Virus record (IMG/VR): IMGVR_UViG_3300045999_000972
Location: 1-50,639 of that record
Source: a virus
Direction: 5' to 3' (one strand)
Length of the DNA stretch: 50,639 nucleotides
The position numbers were made by a program, and so were the translations under genes. Under the pieces are notes generated by a model. That model saw only the letters and a list, made by a program, of their open reading frames with translations, ran no database searches and was not told the DNA's origin. This document shows, one piece after another, positions 13,747 to 21,883 of this stretch; the stretch's first letter is position 1; each line of letters opens with the position of its first letter.

Positions 13747-15242
13747 TGGCAAATATACGAGCCGCTGCTGTTGCAACTACCGTTCTGTCGGCAGCAGTAG
13801 CTGCTTCGACGGTATCTGCTGCTGTTAGCACTCGTAGTATTTCTGCCACCCAATATGTTGCTCCACAGATTACTGTGTCTGCGTTTGTTGTTCCGACTGT
13901 TACGTTAGAAAACCAAACAATCAACATTTCTGACTTTCCACAGATTTCGATTGGGCAAGTCACGATTGACATAGCGACAGCTACCGACGACGTGGCGTTG
14001 TCGTTTGCTAAGGTATTGACTGATGAAGTTATTGCGACGGATGCAATCAATCGCATGTTCTACGGCAATATCGACTTTGACCCGACTGACCCTGACGCCG
14101 ACCCAGACCCTATTACCGTAGCAGATGTAGATGTAAAGAACGTAGGGAAAGTCCTTACAGATGCTGCCGCAGCGACAGACGTAAACGCTAAGACTATAGG
14201 GAAACCCCTTACCGATACAGCAGCCGTAGCGGATGCTATCAATACCAAACATGTTGGTAAGGCTTTGACTGATGCTGCTACAGCGACAGACGCCATCAAC
14301 ACATTCAACACAGTTAAAGTTGTTGTTGATAGTGTGACGCCTGTCGAAGCACTAACCAAAGAACTTACTCGACCCAATGTTGCTGACTCAGTGACTACGG
14401 CGGATACCTCCTTCCGTTCGCCGGGGTTGGGTAAGACCGACTCGGTGGCGGCTGCGGATACATTTGGGCCATTCAATATAGGTACAAACCCTAGCGACGC
14501 AGCTACTGCAACGGACGCCGTAAACACATTTGCGGTTGCCAAGGTATTGACCGATGCGGTCACGATGACTGACTTCATCGCTAAGACTCCGGGTTACAAC
14601 TTTGACTTTGATATTGTTGACGCGGACGCTGACCCAGACCCAGTAACGATGTCTGAGGTAATGGCAAAGTCATTTACCCGCCCCAACATCACTGACACGG
14701 CGACTGCCTCTGATGCAGCAGCAAAAGATTTCACCCGTCCTAACGTAACGGATTCTGCGACTATGGCAGACGCAATGGCTAAGTCTTTTGAGACAGCCCG
14801 TGCAGACGCCGTGACAGCAGAGGATGTAGCAACTCGAAGCTCTGTGAAGGTTCTGACCGACGCTACGATTGGGGCTACTGACGTACTGGTTACTTCTACT
14901 ACCAAGGTAGCGACTGACTCCGTAACTGGTTCAGACGCTATCAATGTGTTTGCCGTCACGAAAGCATTGACTGATGCTGCTACGATGGCTGACTCGATAA
15001 GCGTTCTGTTGATTCCGGGTATCACTACACCGTTGTTCGACTGGGCATTTATCTCAGATGACAAGTTCACCTACTTCCCTGTACCGGGGGTACTGAACGC
15101 ACATCTAATCCATCAACCGCTCGTAAACGGCGAGTTTGTGCTGACAACTGACCCCAATGCTGGTATCGTATATACCATCCGCACGGAGTCGTACAGCTAC
15201 ATGTTTGCTGGTTACGGACTCAACGAGAACCAACTTAACTAA
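13746..15242 (+). CDS. Repeat-rich tail fibre-like protein, 498 aa
   Basis: From about residue 80 to 420 the protein consists of an imperfect unit of roughly 19 residues, e.g. KVLTDAAAATDVNAKTIG, KPLTDTAAVADAINTKHVG, KALTDAATATDAINTFNTV and later RPNVTDSATMADAMAKSF. Two acidic insertions (DPTDPDADPDP, DADADPDP) interrupt it and may bind calcium. The last ~80 residues are a non-repeat domain (TPLFDWAFISDDKFTYFP). No membrane segment. The repeats suggest an elongated beta rod ending in a compact tip. The first 70 residues (Ala/Val/Thr-rich) may anchor it. Host-recognition role is inferred from position. Confidence 0.65.
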   Translation: MANIRAAAVATTVLSAAVAASTVSAAVSTRSISATQYVAPQITVSAFVVPTVTLENQTINISDFPQISIGQVTIDIATATDDVALSFAKVLTDEVIATDAINRMFYGNIDFDPTDPDADPDPITVADVDVKNVGKVLTDAAAATDVNAKTIGKPLTDTAAVADAINTKHVGKALTDAATATDAINTFNTVKVVVDSVTPVEALTKELTRPNVADSVTTADTSFRSPGLGKTDSVAAADTFGPFNIGTNPSDAATATDAVNTFAVAKVLTDAVTMTDFIAKTPGYNFDFDIVDADADPDPVTMSEVMAKSFTRPNITDTATASDAAAKDFTRPNVTDSATMADAMAKSFETARADAVTAEDVATRSSVKVLTDATIGATDVLVTSTTKVATDSVTGSDAINVFAVTKALTDAATMADSISVLLIPGITTPLFDWAFISDDKFTYFPVPGVLNAHLIHQPLVNGEFVLTTDPNAGIVYTIRTESYSYMFAGYGLNENQLN

Positions 15243-15251
15243 GGAGTTATC

Positions 15252-15692
15252 ATGCTTCACGATACTATCAAAATGACTGGAGACCTGAAGATTGTCCTCA
15301 AGGACGAGAACGGCCAAATCAAACACGAACAAGAGGTAAAAAACCTTGTTGTGACTGTAGGTAAGAACTTTATTGCGTCTCGCATGAAGGACACAACTGA
15401 CACTGCCATGACACACATGGCTGTTGGCTCTGGCACTACGGCTGCTGCTGTAGGCGATACGACACTAGGTACTGAACTTGGTCGTGTGTCTTTGACTTCG
15501 ACTACTGTAACGACCAACAACGTGGCGTATGTTGCGACATTTCCAGCAGGTACTGGCACTGGTGCTGTTACTGAGGCGGGTCTGTTCAATGCCTCTAGTT
15601 CTGGCACGCTGCTTTGCCGTACGGTATTTTCAGTCATTAACAAGGGCGCAGCCGATACACTCGGTATTACTTGGACTGTGACCGTTAACTAA
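15252..15692 (+). CDS. Tail-region beta protein, 146 aa
   Basis: Begins MLHDTIKMTGDLKIVLKDEN; AAGGAG lies 7 nt upstream. After a hairpin (IKHEQEVKNLVVTVGKNFIA) it is Thr/Gly-rich (MAVGSGTTAAAVGDTTLGTE; VTTNNVAYVATFPAG) and ends TWTVTVN. This 'long-strand plus GTT' style is common in phage tail appendage proteins. It lies between the repeat fibre and the S74 fibre. No catalytic motif. Confidence 0.6.
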   Translation: MLHDTIKMTGDLKIVLKDENGQIKHEQEVKNLVVTVGKNFIASRMKDTTDTAMTHMAVGSGTTAAAVGDTTLGTELGRVSLTSTTVTTNNVAYVATFPAGTGTGAVTEAGLFNASSSGTLLCRTVFSVINKGAADTLGITWTVTVN

Positions 15693-15703
15693 GGAGTAGG
15701 GAG

Positions 15704-16981
15704 ATGCCCCTTAAACTCACAAACAACGCGTTTGGCACACTTGCAGCGGGGATTAACTCGTCTGCGACTAGCATTACGTTGACTACTGGGCAGGGTGCAC
15801 GCTTCCCTACGTTGTCCGCTGGCGATTACTTTTACGCCACTTTAGTGGATACATCCAATAATTTGGAAATCGTAAAGTGTACTGCCCGTTCAACTGACGT
15901 ACTGACAATTGTACGTGCGCAAGAGTCTACTACGGCTCGTGCGTACAACACTGGTGACCGTATCGAAATCAGAATTACTGCGGCAACTTTTCTAGAAGCC
16001 GCAGGTGTGACGGACGGAGACAAAGGTGATATTACTGTTAGTGCTTCCGGTGCAACGTGGACTATTGACAACGGAGCGGTAACTGCGGCTAAGATGGCCT
16101 CTGGTGCTGCGTTATCTAACCTAGGGTACACTCCCGCAAATAAAGCAGGTGATACTTTTACTGGAACTGTTATTGTTCCAGAGATGAAACTTGGCGGTGG
16201 CACTTACGCGAACAATCAGAAATTTCAAATCGCCGATGCAAACGGCGAGACTGGGCTTTCAATATCCTGTCAGTCTACTAATGGTAGGCAGTGGGAATGG
16301 ATTTCTGGGGGGTCTGGCGGAGCGTTTGTTGGGGGGAGGTTCGGGCTTTATGATAGGACTGGTAGTACAGCCCTTGTGCATTACGATGGTAGAACCGGAA
16401 CTACTGCTGGTGGTACAACAGGTATTGGTGTTGGTTTTAGCAATGCTGGTATTTGGATTGACCGTGGCTGGTCAGACAATCCGTCGATTACTGTTGTTTC
16501 GACTAACGGCCCCGGCAACACCAATCAAGGAACGCTCCGTATCCACGGGACAAATGCAACCTACGCAAGCTATCCTTCTTCCGCTGGGGCTGATTTTTCT
16601 TGTAACCTCCAAGTTGATGGAACAATTACATCTTCCGACCGCCGCAAAAAAACACAGATTCAAAACATTAGTAACGCGTTAGATACTGTTAAGCAATTAC
16701 AAGGAGTTTCTTACTACCTTGTGAACTCTAACTTAGATATTCAAACGCATATGTCTGATGCGGGTGGGCGTAAATTTGGGTTTATTGCACAAGATATGCA
16801 AGCCGTAATACCGGAAGCCACTGTTGAACACCCTATGGAGCCAAAAGAAAATGGTTGGTGTGATGCTTTCGGTTTGGACTATGGTTCTATTACGGCGGTG
16901 TTACTTGAAGCTGTCAAAGAACAACAGCAGCAGATTGAAACTTTGAAGACTGAAGTAGCTGCATTGAAGGCAGGAGCATAA
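15704..16981 (+). CDS. Tail fibre with C-terminal Peptidase S74 chaperone domain
   Basis: 425 residues. Residues 1-105 are a module shared with the next gene (NNAFGTLAAGINSSAT, then RFPTLSAGDYFYATLVD). A Gly/Ser/Thr-rich shaft follows. From about residue 309 there is the S74 intramolecular chaperone: SSDRRKKTQIQNISNALDTV, KFGFIAQDMQAVIPE, LDYGSITAVLLEAVKEQ, and a final coiled coil. S74 domains trimerise the fibre and then cut themselves off using a Ser-Lys pair; the Ser of SSDRR and nearby Lys fit. Receptor-binding role is inferred. Confidence 0.82.
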   Translation: MPLKLTNNAFGTLAAGINSSATSITLTTGQGARFPTLSAGDYFYATLVDTSNNLEIVKCTARSTDVLTIVRAQESTTARAYNTGDRIEIRITAATFLEAAGVTDGDKGDITVSASGATWTIDNGAVTAAKMASGAALSNLGYTPANKAGDTFTGTVIVPEMKLGGGTYANNQKFQIADANGETGLSISCQSTNGRQWEWISGGSGGAFVGGRFGLYDRTGSTALVHYDGRTGTTAGGTTGIGVGFSNAGIWIDRGWSDNPSITVVSTNGPGNTNQGTLRIHGTNATYASYPSSAGADFSCNLQVDGTITSSDRRKKTQIQNISNALDTVKQLQGVSYYLVNSNLDIQTHMSDAGGRKFGFIAQDMQAVIPEATVEHPMEPKENGWCDAFGLDYGSITAVLLEAVKEQQQQIETLKTEVAALKAGA

Positions 16982-16983
16982 AC

Positions 16984-17337
16984 ATGGGATTAAAAGTCAC
17001 CAACAACGCCTTTGGCACACTGAACGCTGGTATCAATAGCAGCGCAACGACTATTGTTCTCTCGGCAGGGCAAGGCTCTCGTTTCCCTACGCTGGCTGCT
17101 GGTGACTACTTCTACGCCACCTTGATTGATACAACCAACAATCTGGAAATCATTAAGGTCACAGCAAGAAGCACTGACACCATGACGGTTGTGCGTGCGC
17201 AAGACAACACGACAGCCCGCGCATACAGCACGAATGATAGATTTGAGTTGCGTCCAGTTGCAGCACTGTTCGCAGAATTTGCCGACAAGGCATCAACAGG
17301 TAAAGCGATTGCAATGGCAATCGTATTCGGAGGATAA
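16984..17337 (+). CDS. Free-standing copy of the fibre N-terminal module, 117 aa
   Basis: MGLKVTNNAFGTLNAGINSS, RFPTLAAGDYFYATLID, VRAQDNTTARAYSTNDRFEL: residues 1-100 align without gaps to the start of the S74 fibre gene just upstream. It then ends with a short tail (GKAIAMAIVFGG). It is a tandem duplicate of the attachment module without shaft or tip. It may be a competing or adaptor subunit at the tail. It follows with a 2-nt gap. Confidence 0.7.
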   Translation: MGLKVTNNAFGTLNAGINSSATTIVLSAGQGSRFPTLAAGDYFYATLIDTTNNLEIIKVTARSTDTMTVVRAQDNTTARAYSTNDRFELRPVAALFAEFADKASTGKAIAMAIVFGG

Positions 17338-17340
17338 AAC

Positions 17341-17694
17341 ATGGCAGCCCCAAACATCGTAAACGTAGCAACCATCACAGGTAAAACGGCGGTGCAAGCT
17401 GTCGGTACATCCGCAACCGCAATCGTTACCAACTCAAGCGGCAGTGGTAAGGTGTTTAAAGTCAATGCGCTTTATGTATCTAACGTAGATGGTGCGAACG
17501 CGGCAAGTATTACCGTTGATTTGTTCCGCTCTAGTACTGCGTATCGCCTATTGAGCACTATCACAGTTAACGCCAGTGATTCCTTGGATGTTCTTACTAA
17601 GGCGTTCTACCTTGAAGAAGGTGATACGCTTCGGTTAACTGCATCTGCGGCGGGGGACTTAGAAGCTGTATGCTCTTATGAGGAGATTTCCTAA
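17341..17694 (+). CDS. Small jelly-roll-like tail protein, 117 aa
   Basis: Begins MAAPNIVNVATITGKTAVQA. An alternating beta pattern (KVFKVNALYVSNVDGANAAS; ITVDLFRSSTAYRLLSTITV; LEEGDTLRLTASAAGDLEA) fits a compact beta-sandwich of about 110 residues, as found in small capsid- or tail-decorating proteins. It is separated from its neighbours by 3 nt before and a 1-nt TAATG overlap after. No catalytic residues evident. Confidence 0.6.
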   Translation: MAAPNIVNVATITGKTAVQAVGTSATAIVTNSSGSGKVFKVNALYVSNVDGANAASITVDLFRSSTAYRLLSTITVNASDSLDVLTKAFYLEEGDTLRLTASAAGDLEAVCSYEEIS

Positions 17695-18497
17695 TGCGAA
17701 GAATAGCAAGAGACTCCGCAAATAATTTTGTACTTAGGAGTGCAGGAGATATTGCAACGGGGCAGGATTTAAACTCCAATCTGTTTGCAAATAGTGTTTT
17801 CTATTCACTGGCCCCTACAAACGCGCCGCACAATAACAACGGCGTAGGTATGTATTTATCTACGGTTGGGCAGCCGAAGACATCGCAGAGCGATGCTACC
17901 AGTGAACGGGCTGCGCAACTGTACTTTGGTGACACGCCACTTTCTGGTTTGTACTACCGTGTTAAACAGGGTACAAGCGGGTGGCATCCTTGGGTTGCCC
18001 TAAACACAGGGCATCGCCTCGCCGGGTACACAACTACTGACGCACAGACCTATGCAAACGATACAAACGGGTTTACTACGTTAGAAACTACGTTTGCTAG
18101 GGTTAATCCGGCTAACACATCTCGGTTTTTAGTTATTGCAACAATCAACGGTGCGGCTGACGATGATGGTCACGCCCGTCTTGAGTATTACGATGGCAGT
18201 AGCTGGAGTAGTCCTGACGCTCTTATCGGAAACACACTAGGTAACAGAGGTTCGTTTGGTGACTTCTCTGTTGTGCGTGCAGGTGTTCTAGAAAACAAAC
18301 AGACCGTACAGTACACGGCTACGCTCATACACGCTCCTGCGTCTACATCAACAACGTTGGGGTATCGAGTTCGGGTAATGGCAGAAAACTCTGCGGGCTG
18401 TTACATCAACCGCCCGATGGGTAACGACGGTGGGTTTAACACTAACACTAGCCGTTCATCTTTGATTGTCTACGAAATATCCGGAGCTTTGCCATGA
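17694..18497 (+). CDS. Putative receptor-binding tail protein, 267 aa
   Basis: Begins MRRIARDSANNFVLRSAGDI. The N-terminal half (GVGMYLSTVGQPKTSQSD; AQLYFGDTPLSGLYYRVKQG; WHPWVALNTGHRLAGY) resembles a fibre head segment. The C-terminal half is a beta-sandwich (VNPANTSRFLVIATINGAAD; HARLEYYDGSSW; YRVRVMAENSAGCYINRPMG). This arrangement, followed by a chaperone-like gene, is common for adhesins. Receptor-binding is inferred from position and composition. Confidence 0.6.
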   Translation: MRRIARDSANNFVLRSAGDIATGQDLNSNLFANSVFYSLAPTNAPHNNNGVGMYLSTVGQPKTSQSDATSERAAQLYFGDTPLSGLYYRVKQGTSGWHPWVALNTGHRLAGYTTTDAQTYANDTNGFTTLETTFARVNPANTSRFLVIATINGAADDDGHARLEYYDGSSWSSPDALIGNTLGNRGSFGDFSVVRAGVLENKQTVQYTATLIHAPASTSTTLGYRVRVMAENSAGCYINRPMGNDGGFNTNTSRSSLIVYEISGALP

Positions 18498-18886
18498 TTG
18501 AAGATATTTTTAGTGCGACTAATAGGGCCATTACGGCGTTGTCCCCGGACTTTAAGTACAGCCTGTCCGCAGCTAAAAATGCTGACGGGCTAATCATCAA
18601 CGAAGTGGACTGGGATAGTCTTACCCCTTCACCAAATAACACTGCGCCGATTCCTACAAAAGAAGAAATTATCGCTAAGCGGCAAGAAATTGCTGCTGGT
18701 GCGCCGATGCGTAGATTGCGTGCTGTTCGTGACCAGAAACTAGCCGAGACCGATTGGGTAGTTACTAAGGCTTTGGAACGTGGTGAAACTGTCCCTGCTA
18801 ACTGGGTAACCTATCGCCAAATCCTACGTGACATAACCAGTAACTATTCTTCACTAGAAGATGTAGTGTGGCCGACCAAACCATGA
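18494..18886 (+). CDS. Tail fibre assembly chaperone-like protein, 130 aa
   Basis: The C-terminal half (PMRRLRAVRDQKLAETDWVV, ALERGETVPANWVTYRQIL, RDITSNYSSLEDVVWPTKP) matches the widespread 'R..RD..L..TDW...rg...p..w..YRq.LRDi' pattern of phage tail-fibre assembly/chaperone proteins (DUF4376/XkdW-like). These proteins help the adjacent fibre fold. It overlaps the adhesin gene before it by ATGA, consistent with such pairing. Confidence 0.75.
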   Translation: MIEDIFSATNRAITALSPDFKYSLSAAKNADGLIINEVDWDSLTPSPNNTAPIPTKEEIIAKRQEIAAGAPMRRLRAVRDQKLAETDWVVTKALERGETVPANWVTYRQILRDITSNYSSLEDVVWPTKP

Positions 18887-19065
18887 TGGATAGACGCAGA
18901 CTCCCTCTCGTTATGTTTCCGAACGGCTCGCTTGCGAGATGTGAAACTGTGCCTGAGGGCTGCGTCTATGTAGTTGAACCTGAGCTACCGGAGGAGTCTG
19001 ATTTCCCTGCGGTAATTGACCAGACACAAGCTGTTAAGGAGGCCGAGAGTGGCAACGTCGCATGA
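18883..19065 (+). CDS. Small hypothetical protein, 60 aa
   Basis: The start is taken at ATG 18883, which overlaps the previous stop as ATGA; a GTG at 18868 in frame is less likely. Sequence: MMDRRRLPLVMFPNGSLARC, then VPEGCVYVVEPELPEESD. It has two cysteines and an acidic C-terminal half. It overlaps the next gene by 17 nt and carries that gene's Shine-Dalgarno (AAGGAGG, 19036-19042). Function unknown. Confidence 0.5.
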   Translation: MMDRRRLPLVMFPNGSLARCETVPEGCVYVVEPELPEESDFPAVIDQTQAVKEAESGNVA

Positions 19066-19228
19066 ACTTGAAGTACAACTTACCTCCCATGAGGCTGTCT
19101 GTGCTGAACGCTACCAAACATTTATCCAACGGGTAGACCGCTTGGAGTCGTTGATGGTTAAAACCGCAGGTGCTCTGATAGTCGGCATGGCGGGTATCCT
19201 TGTGGCTATTATTTTTAGAGGAGTATGA
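19049..19228 (+). CDS. Small tail-anchored membrane protein, 59 aa
   Basis: Starts at GTG 19049 (MATSHELEVQLTSHEAVCAE); AAGGAGG lies 6 nt upstream, which decides against the upstream ATG at 19016. A helical N-terminal half (RYQTFIQRVDRLESLM) is followed by one C-terminal transmembrane helix (AGALIVGMAGILVAIIFRGV). The layout resembles XhlA/haemolysin-type accessory lysis proteins. It lies before the lysis cassette, so a role there is plausible but unproven. Confidence 0.6.
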   Translation: MATSHELEVQLTSHEAVCAERYQTFIQRVDRLESLMVKTAGALIVGMAGILVAIIFRGV

Positions 19229-19230
19229 AC

Positions 19231-19386
19231 ATGCCCGGAATGATGAACAAGAAGCCTGTTGCAAAGAAAGCTGCTGGCAAGCCTATGGGCTACGCTAAGG
19301 GCGGCATGACTTTCAAACCGTGTGCTGGTTGCCCAAGCCCTGCTAAGTGCAAGGCAATGGGTAAGTGCATGAAGAAAGGTAAGTAA
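19231..19386 (+). CDS. Cys/Lys-rich small protein with YxxGG motif, 51 aa
   Basis: ATG 19231 reads MPGMMNKKPVAKKAAGKPMG, then YAKGGMTFKP and CAGCPSPAKCKAMGKC, ending MKKGK. Four cysteines in a C-x2-C-x5-C-x5-C pattern could bind zinc. The preceding YAKGGM is one of several YxxGG motifs in this region. AGAGGAG precedes the start by about 10 nt. Tightly packed, with 2-nt gaps on both sides. Not recognised as a named family. Confidence 0.6.
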   Translation: MPGMMNKKPVAKKAAGKPMGYAKGGMTFKPCAGCPSPAKCKAMGKCMKKGK

Positions 19387-19388
19387 TC

Positions 19389-19883
19389 ATGCGCACGTGG
19401 GTTCGTAATCTGCTGATTCTCTCGCTGGGTGTTGCCGTCGGGTTACTCATACTTAATGCGAACTCACAAGATACCAACATGAATATGAACTACAAGGGGC
19501 AGCCAGTACCTACTGCGATGGCCCCGAGTATGTCAGCCTTCTCACAAGATGTTTGTGGTATCCCAGTCTCAGGGGCAGTTAGCTCTACGGTGATTGGTTT
19601 TTCTGGTGGTACGGTGTACACCGACGCAAACTGTGAGCGTATCAAGATTGCCAAGACTCTGAACGACCTTGGCCTAAAAGTGTCAGCCGTAGGTGTTTTA
19701 TGTGCAGACGACAGAGTGTGGGATGCCATGATGATGTCAGGTACTCCATGTCCGATTGATGGCTTAATAGGTGATGCTGCTAGGGATGAGTGGATAAAAC
19801 GACACCCTAAGAAGTTTGAAAAACTCTATGGCAAAGTTCCTCCTCTTACTGCTGCTACCACTAAGCCTGCTGAGGCCAAGTGA
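19389..19883 (+). CDS. Membrane-anchored periplasmic-type protein, 164 aa
   Basis: The N-terminus MRTWVRNLLILSLGVAVGLL is a signal anchor (hydrophobic residues 8-22). It is followed by a Met/Pro-rich linker and a globular part with four cysteines (DVCGIPVSG, DANCERIKIA, GVLCADDRVW, TPCPIDGL), two possible disulphides. The C-terminus (GKVPPLTAATTKPAEAK) overlaps, in another frame, the signal peptide of the next gene. Function not recognised; location near lysis genes suggests an envelope role. Confidence 0.6.
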   Translation: MRTWVRNLLILSLGVAVGLLILNANSQDTNMNMNYKGQPVPTAMAPSMSAFSQDVCGIPVSGAVSSTVIGFSGGTVYTDANCERIKIAKTLNDLGLKVSAVGVLCADDRVWDAMMMSGTPCPIDGLIGDAARDEWIKRHPKKFEKLYGKVPPLTAATTKPAEAK

Positions 19884-20910
19884 TGCGCTGGCTCAGGCTT
19901 GCTATTGCACGACTCCTTGGCAGCCCAACTCCATCTATGGAGGTAACACCTGTACAGCCAACGCCGACTGCTGGGCCTGTCAGCCCGGAGCCTATAGCCC
20001 AAGCTGGCAACAAGCCTTCTGTGGAGGAGGATACACACCTCCACCCCCTCCCCCGCCCACCTGCACAACCACGTTCGCGGAAAAAACCGAAAGCTGCCCC
20101 CCAAACTACAGCGGGGTCAAAAAGTACAAGCAAGAAGTCAAAACCTGCACAGACGGGCAAGTCACCAACTACGGGTGGCAACTCTACGCAGACACCTGCA
20201 CGCCGAACCCGCCGACATGCCAAGTAACTACGAACTCTCAGACGCTCCAATGTCCGACAGGTTATACGGGCAGTATCACGCAGATTCAAACGTCAGCATG
20301 TCCAAATCCTTATGGGCAACCCGTCATAGCCCCGTGGACGACAACAGCCAACACTTGCGTCAAGAGCGTTACCAACCCAACAAACGTCGCTTCTCCAGTA
20401 TCCCCAGTCAGTCCATTGAACCCAGCCAGCGTAATAAGTCCGACTGCGACGGCAGTCATCACGCCAATGTCGAGTGTGTCTGCACCTCAACAGATGCAAA
20501 CCCCGCAGGATGTAGGTGCGGCTTTGCCTCCGGGCCAAGTATTGGCAACGACCTCGACAACAGAGTCCGCACCCCAGAGCCAAACCAGCACGGCAACTTC
20601 CGCTGCCCCGACAGCGGGAAGCTCTGCTCCTCAGACGTCTGCGACGGGTGGTGTAAAGGAGACTCCTAAAAATGCGGGTAGACCTGCTCTTAGTATCGGG
20701 GGGCTGAGTCCTGTTATGACATTGGAATTTTTTGTGAAACCCGGCATAATACAACCTAATGTTTTTCCAACATTAAACATAGGTGCGGACTTGCCACCTG
20801 AACTACGGCAAAACCACCAGTTTCTTATGGAACTACTGAGCGGCCATCTTCCAGACCAATCAGGAATGTTTAACAAGATGGCTAGAGATGCAATCGAGTT
20901 GGAGCAATAA
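19828..20910 (+). CDS. Secreted cysteine-rich protein, 360 aa
   Basis: ATG 19828 gives a convincing signal peptide, MAKFLLLLLLPLSLLRPSDA then LA, with probable signal peptidase I cleavage after ALA. A Cys-rich region follows (CYCTTPWQ, NTCTANADCWACQPG). Two repeats of the form 'CPxxYxGxxxxxQxxxxxCxxxxxxxxxWxxxxxxC' come next, a pattern seen in exported proteobacterial proteins. Then a disordered Pro/Thr/Ser/Gln stretch, and a C-terminal globular segment (LRQNHQFLMELLSGHLPD). The first 56 nt overlap the upstream gene out of frame. No strong Shine-Dalgarno is seen before ATG 19828, which weakens the exact start. Confidence 0.65.
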   Translation: MAKFLLLLLLPLSLLRPSDALAQACYCTTPWQPNSIYGGNTCTANADCWACQPGAYSPSWQQAFCGGGYTPPPPPPPTCTTTFAEKTESCPPNYSGVKKYKQEVKTCTDGQVTNYGWQLYADTCTPNPPTCQVTTNSQTLQCPTGYTGSITQIQTSACPNPYGQPVIAPWTTTANTCVKSVTNPTNVASPVSPVSPLNPASVISPTATAVITPMSSVSAPQQMQTPQDVGAALPPGQVLATTSTTESAPQSQTSTATSAAPTAGSSAPQTSATGGVKETPKNAGRPALSIGGLSPVMTLEFFVKPGIIQPNVFPTLNIGADLPPELRQNHQFLMELLSGHLPDQSGMFNKMARDAIELEQ

Positions 20911-20912
20911 AC

Positions 20913-21431
20913 ATGAGCGACTTACAAAAAATAGAAGCAGCGACTGGTAAGCTACAGAAACTGCTTGATTGGGCAAAACAAAACACCATGCTGGCTGGTA
21001 TCGTTGTCACGGTACTCCCAGCAATCGCCTCGGGTGGTTACATTACCATCACCAAGGCCAATGAAATCATTGCGATGTACAACGACTTTAGCACCGTGGC
21101 TACTAACGCCTCGTCCGCTAAGAGTAAAGCAGAGTCCGTTGAGGCTAAGCTGTTGGCAAGAATCGACGCCCTCGAAGATAAGCTATCTGACAAGATAGGG
21201 GTACTTGATACCCGTCAAGCAGAGATGCGCGACTCTCTTGGAAAGCTACAAGACCGTGCGTCTGACGCAACTATCAACGCCCGCGAAGCCAAGATAATGT
21301 CGGAGTCCACCCAGAAAGAACTACGTGCTGGCTTGGCTGCTCAGAAGACTGAACTGGATGTAACGTCCAGTACTTTACGCTCTGAGATGAACACCTTGAA
21401 GCGTGCAACAACCAACCGACTGGGGCAGTAA
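20913..21431 (+). CDS. Membrane-anchored coiled-coil protein (possible i-spanin), 172 aa
   Basis: A short cytoplasmic N-terminus (MSDLQKIEAATGKLQKLLDW) leads to a transmembrane span (about 27-46, MLAGIVVTVLPAIASGGY). A long, nearly uninterrupted heptad-rich coiled coil (about 62-165) then runs almost to the C-terminus. This is the shape of Rz-type inner-membrane spanins, which bridge the envelope in the last step of Gram-negative lysis. No matching outer-membrane lipoprotein is evident, so the spanin call is inference from topology and from its position in the lysis cassette. Confidence 0.6.
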   Translation: MSDLQKIEAATGKLQKLLDWAKQNTMLAGIVVTVLPAIASGGYITITKANEIIAMYNDFSTVATNASSAKSKAESVEAKLLARIDALEDKLSDKIGVLDTRQAEMRDSLGKLQDRASDATINAREAKIMSESTQKELRAGLAAQKTELDVTSSTLRSEMNTLKRATTNRLGQ

Positions 21432-21883
21432 TGAAGACGGAAAAGGAAATCAAAGCACTGGCGGCAATCAGCATCTCTATCTTTGCTGCCTTGTTAGCTA
21501 TCAATACGCTGATTGCTGGGTCTAACTCAGGTAAAGTTTTGACCAATACCATTGAAGCTAACAACGTGTGGGCTTGGTATCAAGCCAAGAATATCCGTGG
21601 TGTCATCTATGAAACCGCAGGTAAGAAGGACGATGCCAAGCGTATGGAAGCTGATAAGAAAGAGTTGGCTGATAAAGCCAAGGCTCTTGAGGCTGAAAGA
21701 AATGTAGCCAAAGCTCGTAGCCCGTGGTTTACTTATGCAGGTAGCCTGCTGCAAATTGGTATCGTGCTATCGACTGCTGCGATTTTGGCGATTGCTATGC
21801 CGCTTTACTGGGCGTCTATTGCGGTAGGCTCGCTAGGGGCACTATCATTTGTCAACGGGTACTTTATGTTGTGGGGGTTTTAA
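21431..21883 (+). CDS. DUF4337-like membrane protein, 150 aa
   Basis: N-terminal transmembrane helix (IKALAAISISIFAALLAINT), a soluble helical middle containing ANNVWAWYQAKNIRGVIYE, the hallmark of DUF4337, and two C-terminal transmembrane helices (about 100-147). The role of DUF4337 proteins is not established. Here it lies between the spanin-like and holin-like genes, overlapping the former by one base and adjoining the latter, so it may take part in membrane disruption at lysis. Confidence 0.68.
   Translation: MKTEKEIKALAAISISIFAALLAINTLIAGSNSGKVLTNTIEANNVWAWYQAKNIRGVIYETAGKKDDAKRMEADKKELADKAKALEAERNVAKARSPWFTYAGSLLQIGIVLSTAAILAIAMPLYWASIAVGSLGALSFVNGYFMLWGF

Noticed and set aside
19883-20227. 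114-residue Pro/Thr/Lys-rich frame starting with a TGATG overlap and a possible GAGG site
   Set aside because: It shares its DNA with the secreted Cys-rich gene, whose signal peptide and Cys repeats are far more convincing. Its composition can be explained as a shadow of that Pro/Thr-rich frame. Not excluded; a second overlapping gene remains possible.
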